Below, in pieces: positions 1-8,852 of a DNA stretch of 64,000 nt. Source of the DNA: NCED01 sp035493955 (GTDB taxonomy: Bacteria; Pseudomonadota; Alphaproteobacteria; Caulobacterales; Caulobacteraceae); the NCBI GenBank assembly GCA_035493955.1, contig DATJHI010000015.1, positions 130,109 to 194,108 on the forward strand, in the 5' to 3' direction. Under the pieces are notes generated by a model. The model searched no databases and was not told the DNA's origin. It saw only the letters and a list, made by a program, of their open reading frames with translations. Both the position numbers and the translations under genes were made by a program. Position 1 is the stretch's first letter, and every line of letters begins with the position of its first letter.

Positions 1-1245
1 GGCCCGACGCGTCAGCCCCTCCTTGGCGATGGCGACCACGTCCTGGGCCACTGCCTTCAGGCTGCGTCCGGCGATCTGGGCCTTCAGGCCGTGCCGGGCC
101 GCATCGATCCTGAGGTCGCTGCGTTGCTCCGACGTCCAGTCCTTGCACAGGTCCCAGGCCGCGGCCTGGGCCGGCGCGTCGTACAACAGGCCCGCCCACA
201 GGGCCGGCAGGGCGCAGATGCGGCTTTGCGGCCCGGAATCGGCTCCCCGCATCTCCAGATAGGTCTTCAGCCGCACCTCAGGGAACAGGGTCGACAGGTG
301 GTCGACCCAGTCCTTCATGGTCGGCCGCTGGCCCGGCAGCGCCGGCAGTTCCCCGGCCATGAAGGCGCGGAACGACTGGCCCGAGGCGTCGATGTAGCGG
401 CCGTCCCGTTTGACGAAATACATCGGCACGTCGAGGGCGTGGTTGGCGTAGTCGCCGAAGCTGAAGCCCTGGCGGAAGACGAAATCCAAGAGGCCGGTGC
501 GGGCCGCGTCGGTGTCCAGCCACACCGCGGCGCGGGCGGACAGCCAGCCGTTGGGCCGGCCTTCGGTGAAGGGGGAATTGGCGAACAGGGCCGTCGCCAC
601 CGGCTGCAGCGCCAGGCTGACCCGGAACTTGTCGACCATGTCGGCTTCGGAGGCGAAGTCGAGGTTGGCCTGCACCGTGCAGGTGCGGAACATCATGTCG
701 AGGCCGCGCGACCCGACCTTGGGCATGTAGGCGCGCATGATCTTGTAGCGGCCCTTGGGCATGACCGCGACCTGCTCCAGCGACCAGGTGGGGGCGAAGC
801 CCAGCCCCAGGAAACCGAGACCCAGCTCGTCGGCCACGGTCTTGGTCTCGCGCAGGTGGCGGCTGGTCTCGGCGCAGATGTCGTGGATGGTCTCCAACGG
901 CGCGCCGCTGAGTTCGAATTGGCCGCCCGGCTCCAGGCTGATATTGGCGCCGCCCCGGGACAGGGCGATCAGCACCTCGCCGTCGTCGCCCTTCTCGTAG
1001 ACGCCTTCCCAGCCGAACCGCATCAGGCCTTTGAGCAGGGCCTCGATCCCGGCATCCCCGTAATAGGGCACGGGCGCACCCGATCCGACCCGGAAGCCGA
1101 ACTTCTCATGCTCGGCGCCGATGCGAAAATCCGTCTGGGCCTTGGCCCCGCCCGCGAGATAGGCGGCAAGGTCGGCGAGCTCCAGCGGCCGGTCGTCGAG
1201 CGCACAGTCGGCCAAACGCGTCTCCCAATCCCGTTGCGGCGCCAC
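1..1245 (-). CDS. gshA: Glutamate-cysteine ligase, 3' end beyond the window
   Basis: First step of glutathione synthesis: ATP-dependent joining of glutamate and cysteine in the cytoplasm. The minus-strand frame is open from a GTG at 1245 to the window edge, giving 415 residues of a family usually near 450. It shows the GCS2-type (alphaproteobacterial/plant) signature IGAEHEKFGF near residue 42, then GGQFELSG and the stretch around MPKGRYKIM and MPKVGSRGLDMMFRTCTVQ, and ends in-frame at the edge. It lies 53 bp downstream of rsmE on the same strand. The pathway partner gshB is in this window at 27.5 kb. GTG was chosen because it sits shortly before conserved sequence and no in-frame ATG is better placed. 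Confidence 0.93.
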   Translation of the reverse strand, partial: MAPQRDWETRLADCALDDRPLELADLAAYLAGGAKAQTDFRIGAEHEKFGFRVGSGAPVPYYGDAGIEALLKGLMRFGWEGVYEKGDDGEVLIALSRGGANISLEPGGQFELSGAPLETIHDICAETSRHLRETKTVADELGLGFLGLGFAPTWSLEQVAVMPKGRYKIMRAYMPKVGSRGLDMMFRTCTVQANLDFASEADMVDKFRVSLALQPVATALFANSPFTEGRPNGWLSARAAVWLDTDAARTGLLDFVFRQGFSFGDYANHALDVPMYFVKRDGRYIDASGQSFRAFMAGELPALPGQRPTMKDWVDHLSTLFPEVRLKTYLEMRGADSGPQSRICALPALWAGLLYDAPAQAAAWDLCKDWTSEQRSDLRIDAARHGLKAQIAGRSLKAVAQDVVAIAKEGLTRRA

Positions 1246-1298
1246 TTAAGCAGAGGCGGGCCCGGGCTCAAGCTCAACTTCGCTTGATGGGATTAGGT

Positions 1299-2054
1299 TC
1301 ACCGCCAATCGCCGAGACTGGCTTGCCAGAGCGAAAGCGCCGCGATCGCCGCCGTATCGGCGCGAAGGATGCGGGGGCCAAGGGCGGCGGCGGTGACGAA
1401 CGGCAGGCTCCGCAGCCGGTTGCGCTCCTCCGCGTCGAACCCACCCTCGGGCCCGATCAGCACCGCCCAGGACCCTGTCGGCTTACCGGCCAGGGCCTCC
1501 AGCACGGGCTTTGCTCGCCCCTCGGGGCCGCCCCAGTCGGCGGCCGGATCGTCGCCGGCCTCGTCGCAGAACAACAGGCGGCGGCCGGGGTCCCAGCCGT
1601 CCAGCAGGGCGTCCAACCGCTCGGGGGCCGCGATCTCGGGAACGTCCAACCGTCCGGTCTGTTCGGCGGCCTCCACCGCGATCGTCTGCAGGCGCGGCAG
1701 CCTGACGCGATCGGCGTTGGTGCGGCGGGTGACGGCGAGGCGCACCCGGCGGCAGCCCAGCTCGACCGCCTTCTCGATGATGGTCTCCAGCGGCGCCCGC
1801 TTGACCACGGCCGCCACCAGCTCCAGGTCCGGCGGCGCGGCCTGCGGGCGGGTCCTGGCCTCGGCCATCAGCACGCATCCGCGCTTGGACACGGCGGTCA
1901 TGGCGGCGCGCCACTCGCCGTCGCGGCCGTTGAACAGCAGCAGCGGGTCGCCGATCCCCAACCGCATCACCACGGTCAGGTAGCGGGCCTGGTCGGGGGT
2001 GGGCGCAACGGCCTGTCCGACCGCCAGGGGAGCCTCGACGAACAGGCGGATCAT
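1299..2054 (-). CDS. rsmE: 16S rRNA m3U1498 methyltransferase RsmE
   Basis: SPOUT-class methyltransferase that methylates U1498 of 16S rRNA using SAM. The 251-residue product has the family layout: an N-terminal PUA-like part (MIRLFVEAPL, RYLTVVMRL), then AVVKRAPLETIIEKAVELG, and the knot-forming C-terminus with VLIGPEGGFDAEE and LGPRILRADTAAIAAL. The ATG at 2054 overlaps the TGA of the upstream acyltransferase (ATGA), so translation is probably coupled. gshA follows on the same strand. Confidence 0.95.
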   Translation of the reverse strand: MIRLFVEAPLAVGQAVAPTPDQARYLTVVMRLGIGDPLLLFNGRDGEWRAAMTAVSKRGCVLMAEARTRPQAAPPDLELVAAVVKRAPLETIIEKAVELGCRRVRLAVTRRTNADRVRLPRLQTIAVEAAEQTGRLDVPEIAAPERLDALLDGWDPGRRLLFCDEAGDDPAADWGGPEGRAKPVLEALAGKPTGSWAVLIGPEGGFDAEERNRLRSLPFVTAAALGPRILRADTAAIAALSLWQASLGDWR

Positions 2055-3211
2055 GGTTCGATCGCGGCGGAGGCCGGCGCGAGCCCCCGCAAACGTCCCC
2101 GCAACCCGGCCCACAGCAACGCCAGGTTCGGCGGCCGGTCCTTGAACCGCAGCAGCGGCCGCTCGATCAGCACCCAGGACAGGGCCGCCAGACCGAGGGC
2201 GAGGAAGAAGGAGAACAGGGTCTCGACCACAATGGGCACGCGCCAGTTCAGCCCAGCCTTGTGCGCCAGACCGCCGATCAGCCAGTGCGGGATCAGGTTG
2301 TGGTAGAGGTAGAAGCCGTAGGAGACCCGGCCGAAATAGGCGATCGGACCCCACTCCAGCACCCGCACGGCAAGGCTCGCCTGATTGCGGTGGACCGCGA
2401 CCAGAAGCAGGCCGGCGACCAGGGTCGTGCTCCAGAACGGCAGGGCCGCGACCAGCAGGGCCACCCCGGGGGTGAACAGGCCGATGTGGGGGAAGCCCAG
2501 CACCAGCCCGACCAGGACGGCGACCCCGGCCGCCGCTGGCCAGGAGGCGGCGCCTGCGCGAGGTCTGGCCGGCAGGCCCAGTCCGATCCAGCCGCCGAAA
2601 GCCAGGGAGCCGAAATTGGTCAGGGAATTGGCGTAGAGCACCATGTCCGAGGCGTTCTCCGACCTCAGCCACAGGTCGCACACCGCCGCCGCCGCCAACA
2701 CCACCAGACACAACTTGCGGGCCCATCGGCTGGGCGACAGCAGCAGCGCCGGGGCGGCGAGCAGATAGAACTGCTCCTCGATGGCCAGGCTCCAGAAATG
2801 GCCAAAACGACCGACCCAGCGCCCCGCCACGTCCGCGAAATAGATGTTGGAGAGGTAGAGATAGTGCCAGGCTGCCGCCGGCCAGGTGAAATCGCTGGCC
2901 CAGTGCAGGGCCGCCAGCCCCGTGAACAGGACCAGCACCAGATAATAGGCAGGCCATATCCTCAAGGTCCGACGCCAGAAGAACCGGCGCAGCGCAGATC
3001 CCGGGGCGACGCCGCCCGCCTCCACCCGCCGCCGCTCGTCGGCGAGGATGCGCACGATCAGGAAGCCGGAGAGGGCGAAGAACAGCCACACCCCGTAGCC
3101 GCCGGTCGAATTGACCCGGCCGAAGGCGGTGTAGTGCTGGAGGAAGACGGCGATCAGCGCCAGGGCGCGCAGGCCGTCGAACCCTTTGACCCGCTCGCTG
3201 ACACGATCCAT
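2051..3211 (-). CDS. Acyltransferase 3 family membrane protein
   Basis: A 386-residue integral membrane acyltransferase of the type that O-acetylates surface polysaccharides or other envelope glycans. The N-terminus has the family start (VKGFDGLRALALIAVFLQHY, with the conserved His), then GVWLFFALSGFLIVRIL, an R-rich loop with FFWRRTLRIWPAYY, and SLAIEEQFYLLAAP. About ten hydrophobic helices follow. The start at 3211 is preferred over an upstream extension that is not hydrophobic and overlaps infA. It sits between infA and rsmE and overlaps rsmE by 4 bp. The substrate cannot be told from sequence. Confidence 0.9.
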   Translation of the reverse strand: MDRVSERVKGFDGLRALALIAVFLQHYTAFGRVNSTGGYGVWLFFALSGFLIVRILADERRRVEAGGVAPGSALRRFFWRRTLRIWPAYYLVLVLFTGLAALHWASDFTWPAAAWHYLYLSNIYFADVAGRWVGRFGHFWSLAIEEQFYLLAAPALLLSPSRWARKLCLVVLAAAAVCDLWLRSENASDMVLYANSLTNFGSLAFGGWIGLGLPARPRAGAASWPAAAGVAVLVGLVLGFPHIGLFTPGVALLVAALPFWSTTLVAGLLLVAVHRNQASLAVRVLEWGPIAYFGRVSYGFYLYHNLIPHWLIGGLAHKAGLNWRVPIVVETLFSFFLALGLAALSWVLIERPLLRFKDRPPNLALLWAGLRGRLRGLAPASAAIEP

Positions 3212-3245
3212 GCGGACGCCCCTCGCGTGCGCGGCCGCCGGAAAA

Positions 3246-3521
3246 TCAGCGCTTGCGGAACTGAGGCCGGGCAGGCCCGCCCGGACGCGGGGGACCGCCT
3301 TCGGTCTTGTGCCGGAAGGTGATGCGGCCCTTGTCCAGGTCATAGGGGGTCATCTCGACGGTGACCCGGTCGCCGACCAGGGAGCGGATCTTGTTCCGCT
3401 TCATCCGCCCGGCCGTATAGGCGAGCACCATATGGTCGTTGTCGAGGCGCACGCGGAAGCGGCCTTCAGGCAGCAATTCGGTGATCACACCTTCGAATTC
3501 GAGGAAGTCTTCTTTGGACAT
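3246..3521 (-). CDS. infA: Translation initiation factor IF-1
   Basis: S1/OB-fold protein that binds the 30S A site during initiation. It is 91 residues, longer than the usual 72, because of a C-terminal Pro/Gly/Arg-rich tail (after FRHKTEGG). The core shows FEGVITELLPEGRFRVRLDN, HMVLAYTAGRMKRNKIR and GDRVTVEMTPYDL, matching the alphaproteobacterial IF-1 type. It lies downstream of the cold-shock gene on the same strand. Confidence 0.96.
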   Translation of the reverse strand: MSKEDFLEFEGVITELLPEGRFRVRLDNDHMVLAYTAGRMKRNKIRSLVGDRVTVEMTPYDLDKGRITFRHKTEGGPPRPGGPARPQFRKR

Positions 3522-3598
3522 GAGTTTCCTAGAGGAGGCGGTCGTCGCCGGAACCGCACAGTGCGGCGCGGTCCCGGCCGGCGCGAACGCCGAAGCGC

Positions 3599-3808
3599 TT
3601 AGGCGCTCTTGAGATTGACCGCAGATTCCTTGCCGCTGCGGCGATCCTTCTCGAGCTCGTACGACAGGCGCTGGCCCTCGTTGAGCGCGCGCAGGTCAGA
3701 GCGTTCGACGGCGCTGATGTGGACGAACACGTCCTTGCCGCCGTCTTCCGGCTGAATGAAGCCGTAGCCCTTGCTGGTGTTAAACCACTTTACAGTACCG
3801 ACGGCCAT
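3599..3808 (-). CDS. Cold-shock domain protein (CspA family)
   Basis: 69-residue nucleic-acid-binding OB-fold protein, an RNA chaperone or transcription antiterminator by family. RNP1-like KGYGFIQPEDG and RNP2-like DVFVHISAVE are both present after GTVKWFNTSK. The start at 3808 gives the standard CspA length; an upstream GAGGG-type site precedes it. It is followed on the same strand by infA. Which csp paralogue it is cannot be decided. Confidence 0.95.
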   Translation of the reverse strand: MAVGTVKWFNTSKGYGFIQPEDGGKDVFVHISAVERSDLRALNEGQRLSYELEKDRRSGKESAVNLKSA

Positions 3809-4022
3809 GAGCAGCCCTCCGTTTAGGTTTGCCGCCCGGAACTGTCCGGGGGGCGATCGAGGTCTGATAGGCCGTCTTCTTGGATCCGCGCGCAGAGCGA
3901 CGGAGAGAGGAGCGTTGCGCGACAGAGATCGAACCTGCGACAAATGAAGCCGGAACGGCCCAAAGTCCACCCCCTGGCGAAGCTGAGCCGCGTAAAACCC
4001 CTTAAAACCAAGGCTTCGGGGC

Positions 4023-5195
4023 TTAACGCATCAGGTCGGCGAAGCGCTCGAAGAGATACAGGGAGTCGGTCGGGCCGGGGCTGGCCTCCGGGTGGTGCTG
4101 GACCGAGAACACCGGCCGATCCTTGAGCGCGATGCCGGCGTTGGAGCCGTCGAACAGGGAGACGTGGGTCTCCTGCACCGGCTCGGGCAGGCTGTCGCGG
4201 TCGACGGTGAAGCCGTGGTTCATCGACACGATCTCGACCTTGCCGGTGGTCAGGTCCTTGACCGGATGGTTGGCCCCGTGGTGGCCCTGGTCCATCTTGG
4301 TGGTCTTGGCGCCGAGGGCCAGCGCCAGCATCTGGTGGCCGAGGCAGATGCCGAACACCGGTTTGCCGCTCTCCACCAGCTTCCTGATCTCGGGCACGGC
4401 GTATTCGCCGGTGGCGGCCGGATCGCCCGGACCGTTCGACAGCAGCACCCCGTCCGGGTTCCTCGCCAGGACCTCCCCGGCGGTGGTCGAGGCCGGCAGG
4501 ACGGTGGCGCGGGCGCCGATGGAGGTCAGGGCCCTCAGGATGTTGCGCTTGATCCCGTAGTCGAGCACCGCCACCTCGAACCGCGGTTCGGGGCGGGGCT
4601 TGGCGTAGCCCTCCGGCCAGGCCCACAGGCCCTCGTCGAAGTTGAACGGCTGCAGGCAGGTGGCGTCCTTGGCCAGGTCCAGTCCGACGAGGCCGGTCCA
4701 GGCCTGGGCCTGGGCGACCAGGGCCTCGATGTCGAAGCGCCCTTCTGGCGAATGGGCGATCACCCCGTGCGGCATGCCGTGCTCGCGGATCCTGCGGGTG
4801 AGGGCGCGGGTGTCGATCCCGGCGATCCCGACCACGCCGCGCAGCTTCATCCAGTGGTCGAAGTCCCCGGCGGAACCCCGGCCGGCGCGCCAGTTGGCGG
4901 GCGGGGTGGGGACGTCGCGGAGGATCGCCCCGCGGGCAGTGGTGCGCGAGCCCTGGCCGAACTGCTCCACGTCCTCCAAGTTCACCCCGACATTGCCGAC
5001 GTGGGGGAAGGTGAAGGTGACGATCTGGGCCATGTAGGAGGGATCGGTGAGGATCTCCTGGTACCCGGTCATGGCGGTGTTGAAACAGACCTCGCCCACC
5101 GCCTCGCCGGAGGCGCCGAAACCGACCCCCTGCAGCACGGTTCCATCGGCCAGGGCCAGGACGCCGGTCGCGCCGGGCAAGACATCGCGGCTCAT
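4023..5195 (-). CDS. carA: Carbamoyl-phosphate synthase small subunit
   Basis: Glutaminase subunit that feeds ammonia to CarB for arginine and pyrimidine synthesis. The 390-residue product has the N-terminal CPSase_sm domain (GVLALADGTVLQGVGFG, FNTAMTGYQEILTDPSY) and a C-terminal class I amidotransferase with nucleophile Cys in GICLGHQML and the His/Glu of VQHHPEASPGP. The start at 5195 matches the family; the longer frame upstream is unconserved. carB is not in the window. It is divergent from the DUF2336 gene. Confidence 0.96.
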   Translation of the reverse strand: MSRDVLPGATGVLALADGTVLQGVGFGASGEAVGEVCFNTAMTGYQEILTDPSYMAQIVTFTFPHVGNVGVNLEDVEQFGQGSRTTARGAILRDVPTPPANWRAGRGSAGDFDHWMKLRGVVGIAGIDTRALTRRIREHGMPHGVIAHSPEGRFDIEALVAQAQAWTGLVGLDLAKDATCLQPFNFDEGLWAWPEGYAKPRPEPRFEVAVLDYGIKRNILRALTSIGARATVLPASTTAGEVLARNPDGVLLSNGPGDPAATGEYAVPEIRKLVESGKPVFGICLGHQMLALALGAKTTKMDQGHHGANHPVKDLTTGKVEIVSMNHGFTVDRDSLPEPVQETHVSLFDGSNAGIALKDRPVFSVQHHPEASPGPTDSLYLFERFADLMR

Positions 5196-5422
5196 GGGCG
5201 GCCTCCAGGCGGAACAGAAGCGGAAAAAGGGGACGGCCGGGCGGACCGGCCGCCTGGACAAACGGGCGCGTAGGTAATGGCTCGCGGCCGGACGGTCAAT
5301 GCGGACCGCCGGCGCGCCGGGGCGTGCTAGCACGATCCGGGGGGTATTGCAGAAAGAACCCGCGCGCCCGCCGTCCCCCTTCGCTCACCAGGGGTTAACC
5401 GCTGGAGAGCCTAATCGCGCCA

Positions 5423-6637
5423 ATGGCCGAACCCATGACCGTCAACGCCGATTCGAATCGCCCGCCGCTGGGGCGCGCCCGCCTGGCGCTGCTCAAGCGC
5501 CTGGCCGACGTGGTCTGCCTGCCGTCCAGCCGGGTCAACGGCTTCGAACGGGCCATGACCGGCGACCTACTGGTCGAGATGCTGCGCGAGGCGGCCCCGG
5601 CCGACCGCCTGCGGGTGTCCAAGCGTCTTTCCGCTCTGACCGACATCCCCAATCCGCTGCTGCGGCTGCTGCTCCGCGACGACCCCGAAGTCGCCCGTCC
5701 GATTCTGGAGGAGAGCGTCTCGCTCACCGATTGCGACCTGATCGGTTGCGTGCGCGAGGCCGGCCCTGAGCACCGGCGGATGATCGCTTCGCGCCGCCAC
5801 CTCAACGAGGTGGTGGCGGACGCCCTGATCGACAGCCTTGAGCCGGCGACCGTGGAGGCCCTGCTGCAAAATGGCGAGGCCAAGCTCAGCCAGGCCGGGA
5901 TCGAGGCGGTGGTCGCCGCCTCGCGCTTCCACGGGGCCTATATCCCCCTGCTGCTGCGCCGGGGCGAGCTGAAGCCCAGCCACGCCTATGTGCTGTTCTG
6001 GTGGGCGAATCCCGAATGCCGCAAGCTGATCCTCTCCCGCTTCGCGGTCAGCCGGGAGGTGCTCCAGGAGACCGCCGGCGACGTCTTTCCCCTGGCCGCC
6101 GCCGAGGAGTGGCAGGACCCGCTGGTCCGCAAGGCGCTGCAGTTCATCGAGCGACGCCAGCGCAACCGGGCGGCCCTGGAGAAGAGTCCCTACGCCTCGC
6201 TCGACGAGGCCATCTCCGCGGCCGCAGGCGGCATGACCCGCCAGCTCGCCAGCGAGATCGCCTATCTGTCCGGGTTGAAGCCGATGACCGGGGCAAAGAT
6301 CATGACCGATCCGGGCGGCGAGCCCTTGGCCATATTATGCAAGGCCACCGGCCTGCCGCGATCGGCGATCCGGGCCCTCTGGCGCGCGCTCAAGCGACCC
6401 GAAACCGATTTCCAGGGTCAGATCACGCCGGCCCTGGAGCGCACCCTGATGGTCTATGACATCATGGCGGTGGACCGCGCCCAGACCGTGCTCCGCTACT
6501 GGAACTGGGCCTTGTCCTCGGCGCTCACCCCTACTCTCGTGCGCGCCATCCGGTCAGGCGACGACGACGCCATCGACACCTATTCGCCACCCCAGCGCGC
6601 GGCCATGCTGGCCCTGGCCGAGGACTTCGGCGGCTGA
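5423..6637 (+). CDS. DUF2336 domain protein
   Basis: 404-residue soluble, helix-rich protein of the DUF2336 family, common in Caulobacterales and Rhizobiales and of unknown function. Visible features are repeated short helical units and family-like stretches such as RLSALTDIPNPLLRLLLRDDPEVARPILEES near residues 70-100. There is no signal peptide or membrane segment. It starts at an ATG 227 bp from carA on the opposite strand, so the two share a divergent promoter region. Confidence 0.8.
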   Translation: MAEPMTVNADSNRPPLGRARLALLKRLADVVCLPSSRVNGFERAMTGDLLVEMLREAAPADRLRVSKRLSALTDIPNPLLRLLLRDDPEVARPILEESVSLTDCDLIGCVREAGPEHRRMIASRRHLNEVVADALIDSLEPATVEALLQNGEAKLSQAGIEAVVAASRFHGAYIPLLLRRGELKPSHAYVLFWWANPECRKLILSRFAVSREVLQETAGDVFPLAAAEEWQDPLVRKALQFIERRQRNRAALEKSPYASLDEAISAAAGGMTRQLASEIAYLSGLKPMTGAKIMTDPGGEPLAILCKATGLPRSAIRALWRALKRPETDFQGQITPALERTLMVYDIMAVDRAQTVLRYWNWALSSALTPTLVRAIRSGDDDAIDTYSPPQRAAMLALAEDFGG

Positions 6638-6791
6638 CCGGTCCAGCCGAAGTCAAGATCACCACAAATAAAAACACGCCCCCACCCTACGCGGTTGTTC
6701 CCTGATTTAAAGCTCTGTATGGGACCCGACGCAGGGCGTACGCGCCCATTCAGTTCATCGCCCCCTACGGGCTGGCGCGGAAACAGCAATC

Positions 6792-7187
6792 ATGGACGAC
6801 CAACCCGAAGTCATCGAGATGACCGCCGAGATCGTGGCCGCTTATGTGGCCTCGAATTCCGTGGCGGCCAGCGATCTGCCGACCCTGATCCATAGCGTCC
6901 ACAAGGCCCTGAGCGACGGCGCGACGCCGGCTCCCGCCCCTCCGCAGGAGCCGGCGGTGTCGGCGCGGAAGTCGATCACCCCCGACTTCCTGATCTGCCT
7001 GGAGGACGGCCGTCGTTTCAAGTCGCTGAAGCGGCACCTGCGCGCCAAATACGACCTCAGCCCGGAGGCCTATCGGGCCAAATGGGGCCTGCCCAAGGAC
7101 TATCCGATGGTGGCGCCCAACTACGCCCGCGCCCGCTCTGAACTGGCCAAGCAGATCGGCCTCGGCCAAAGCGGTCGGAAAGGCTGA
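6792..7187 (+). CDS. MucR/Ros-family zinc-finger regulator
   Basis: 131-residue DNA-binding regulator. The C-terminal half carries the prokaryotic zinc-finger signature (DFLICLEDGRRFKSLKRHL, then YRAKWGLPKDYPMVAPNYA). Here the usual Cys-X2-Cys is replaced by Cys-X2-Asp, as in many MucR proteins. The N-terminal segment (MTAEIVAAYVASNSV) is the typical oligomerisation region. Members regulate exopolysaccharide, motility and cell-cycle genes in alphaproteobacteria; the target here is unknown. Confidence 0.92.
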   Translation: MDDQPEVIEMTAEIVAAYVASNSVAASDLPTLIHSVHKALSDGATPAPAPPQEPAVSARKSITPDFLICLEDGRRFKSLKRHLRAKYDLSPEAYRAKWGLPKDYPMVAPNYARARSELAKQIGLGQSGRKG

Positions 7188-7331
7188 GGCGCACGCCAAG
7201 GTTGTGTTTTTTCCGCCACAGCCCTGCGTGACAAAAAGACTCTCCGGCGAATCGAAAAACGGCTTCCCCCGATTCGTTAGTTAAGGCATCGTAAGCGTCG
7301 TGATTCCAAGGGGTTGGGGAAGACTCCGCAT

Positions 7332-7820
7332 ATGCTGGCGCAAATATCGTCGTCACCCACTTCGGTGCGGAGCCACGAGGAGCTGTTCGCCTACTGGACG
7401 TCCCTCCGCCAGGGGGGCCGCCTTCCAGCCCGCGCCCAGATCAATCCCGACCGGTTCAAGCGCCACCTACCGACGGTCAGTCTGATCGACGTGCTGGACG
7501 AACCCCGGGACTATCGCCTGCGCCTGGCCGGCACCGGCCTCTACGGGGTCTACGGCGGCGAGATCACCGGCAAGACCCTCGAAGACGTCTATTCCCAGGA
7601 CGCCGCCGACTACTGGCGCACCGAACTCGACCGAATCGTCGAGCAGGGCCGTCCCCAGGTGGGCTGCCATTCGCTGTCCTGGCGGGGACAGTCGCATCTG
7701 TCGATCCTGTGGATACGCCTGCCCTTGGCCAGCGACGGCAAGCGGGTCGACATGATCATGGGCTATGACCAGGTGATGGGCGGTGCCGACTTCCGCACCA
7801 CCGGCATCCGCGCAGCCTAA
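7332..7820 (+). CDS. PAS_5-like single-domain protein
   Basis: 162-residue protein that looks like the PAS_5 type found in many alphaproteobacteria: LFAYWTSLRQGGRLPARAQINP, then YRLRLAGTGLYGVYGGEITGKTLEDV and a beta-rich end. There is no kinase or cyclase domain. The ATG at 7332 is preferred to an upstream in-frame TTG at 7314. It ends convergently against cinA with a 4-bp overlap of coding ends. Confidence 0.75.
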   Translation: MLAQISSSPTSVRSHEELFAYWTSLRQGGRLPARAQINPDRFKRHLPTVSLIDVLDEPRDYRLRLAGTGLYGVYGGEITGKTLEDVYSQDAADYWRTELDRIVEQGRPQVGCHSLSWRGQSHLSILWIRLPLASDGKRVDMIMGYDQVMGGADFRTTGIRAA

Positions 7821-8323
7821 CCCAAACGTTCGCTCAGCATGTCCAAGGCGGTCTCGATCGCCCGCAGGCGCACGCCCGCTCGATCGGTCTCGGCGAACCG
7901 GCGGCGGCGATGGAGGGTCGGACCGCCTCGCCGAGCGCTGGCGAAATGGACCAGGCCAGGGATGTCGTCGGGACCGCCCGGCCCGGCAAAGCCGGTGACG
8001 GCGAGGGCGATGTCGCCCCTGGAGCGCGCCAGGGCTCCTTCCGCCATCGCCCGCGCCACCGCTTCCGACACCGGTCCCGGGTCGTCGAGCAAAGCCAGGG
8101 GCACGCCCAGCATTTCGGACTTGGACTCCGCGTCATAGGTGATGAAGCCGCGTTCGAAGGCGTGGGAGCAGCCGGTGACGTCGGTGAGCAGGGACGCCAA
8201 CAGCCCGCCCGTACAGCTTTCTGCGGTGACCAGGCGAAGCTTCTGACGGCATGCGGCCTGCAGCAGGCTCTCGACCTGGGCGTCGAGTTTATCCGGCAGG
8301 GCTGGCGCAAGGGTTTCGGGCAT
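7817..8323 (-). CDS. CinA C-terminal domain protein (nicotinamide-nucleotide amidase-like)
   Basis: 168-residue stand-alone CinA C-domain, by family an amidase recycling nicotinamide mononucleotide (PncC). It shows LRLVTAESCTGGLLASLLTDV, FERGFITYDAESKSEMLGV and ALAVTGFAGPGG. It lacks the N-terminal MoCF-like domain of full CinA. The start at 8323 leaves a short N-terminal extension before the conserved helix. It is divergent from the DUF2946-like gene. Confidence 0.9.
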   Translation of the reverse strand: MPETLAPALPDKLDAQVESLLQAACRQKLRLVTAESCTGGLLASLLTDVTGCSHAFERGFITYDAESKSEMLGVPLALLDDPGPVSEAVARAMAEGALARSRGDIALAVTGFAGPGGPDDIPGLVHFASARRGGPTLHRRRRFAETDRAGVRLRAIETALDMLSERLG

Positions 8324-8391
8324 GTCGAAGTCGCAACGTCGGGAGGCCGGGCCCGTTCCCCGGGCCGGATGGACGTGGTAAGCGGCGGGCG

Positions 8392-8775
8392 ATGAGGTGG
8401 CCCGGCCGGATCTTCGCCCTGCCTTTGGTGCTGCTCGGCCTGCTTTTGCAGATCGGCGCGCCGATCGACGCCGCGCGCATGGCCGCGGCCATGGCCGACC
8501 CCTTCGCCTCCATGCCGGTCTGTTCGCCGGACAAGACCTCCGCGCCGTCCGGGCGTCAGGTTCCCGCCGACCACCATGGCGATCACGACTGCTGCATCGC
8601 CGCCGCCTTCGCGGCGACGGGCGGGGAGCCCGCCTCCACCGGCGCGTTCGCGCCGACATTGTCGGTGGCGGAGATCGGCCGCCCGCAGTTCGCGGTCCAG
8701 GCCTCGCCCCGCGGCCCACCGTCGCGCCGGGCCAACGCCGCCCGAGCGCCCCCCGTCCCCCTTCGACTGGTCTGA
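8392..8775 (+). CDS. DUF2946-like small exported protein
   Basis: 127 residues with an N-terminal hydrophobic segment (FALPLVLLGLLLQIGA) and a His/Cys cluster, DHHGDHDCC near residue 67, typical of small metal-binding exported proteins of the DUF2946 kind. Members usually sit directly before a TonB-dependent receptor for copper, as here, where a receptor starts 77 bp downstream. Low sequence conservation makes the family call tentative; the metal is inferred from context. Confidence 0.65.
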   Translation: MRWPGRIFALPLVLLGLLLQIGAPIDAARMAAAMADPFASMPVCSPDKTSAPSGRQVPADHHGDHDCCIAAAFAATGGEPASTGAFAPTLSVAEIGRPQFAVQASPRGPPSRRANAARAPPVPLRLV

Positions 8776-8852
8776 TACGCCGCGAGGGGCCAACGACCCC
8801 GCGCGCCTGAAAACCACGGCCGCCGCGCATCGGCAGGCCCCGGGGACGATCC

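Noticed and set aside
91..1287. Long plus-strand open frame opposite gshA
   Set aside because: Shadow of the gshA coding strand; its product has no domain and the high GC keeps antisense frames open.
1299..3089. 596-residue minus-strand frame covering rsmE and upstream DNA
   Set aside because: Only the part from 2054 is rsmE; the rest is an out-of-frame reading of the acyltransferase gene.
4004..4034. Rho-independent terminator after carA (CCCC...GGGG with T-run on the minus strand)
   Set aside because: Stem of only about five pairs with a large loop; too weak to call.
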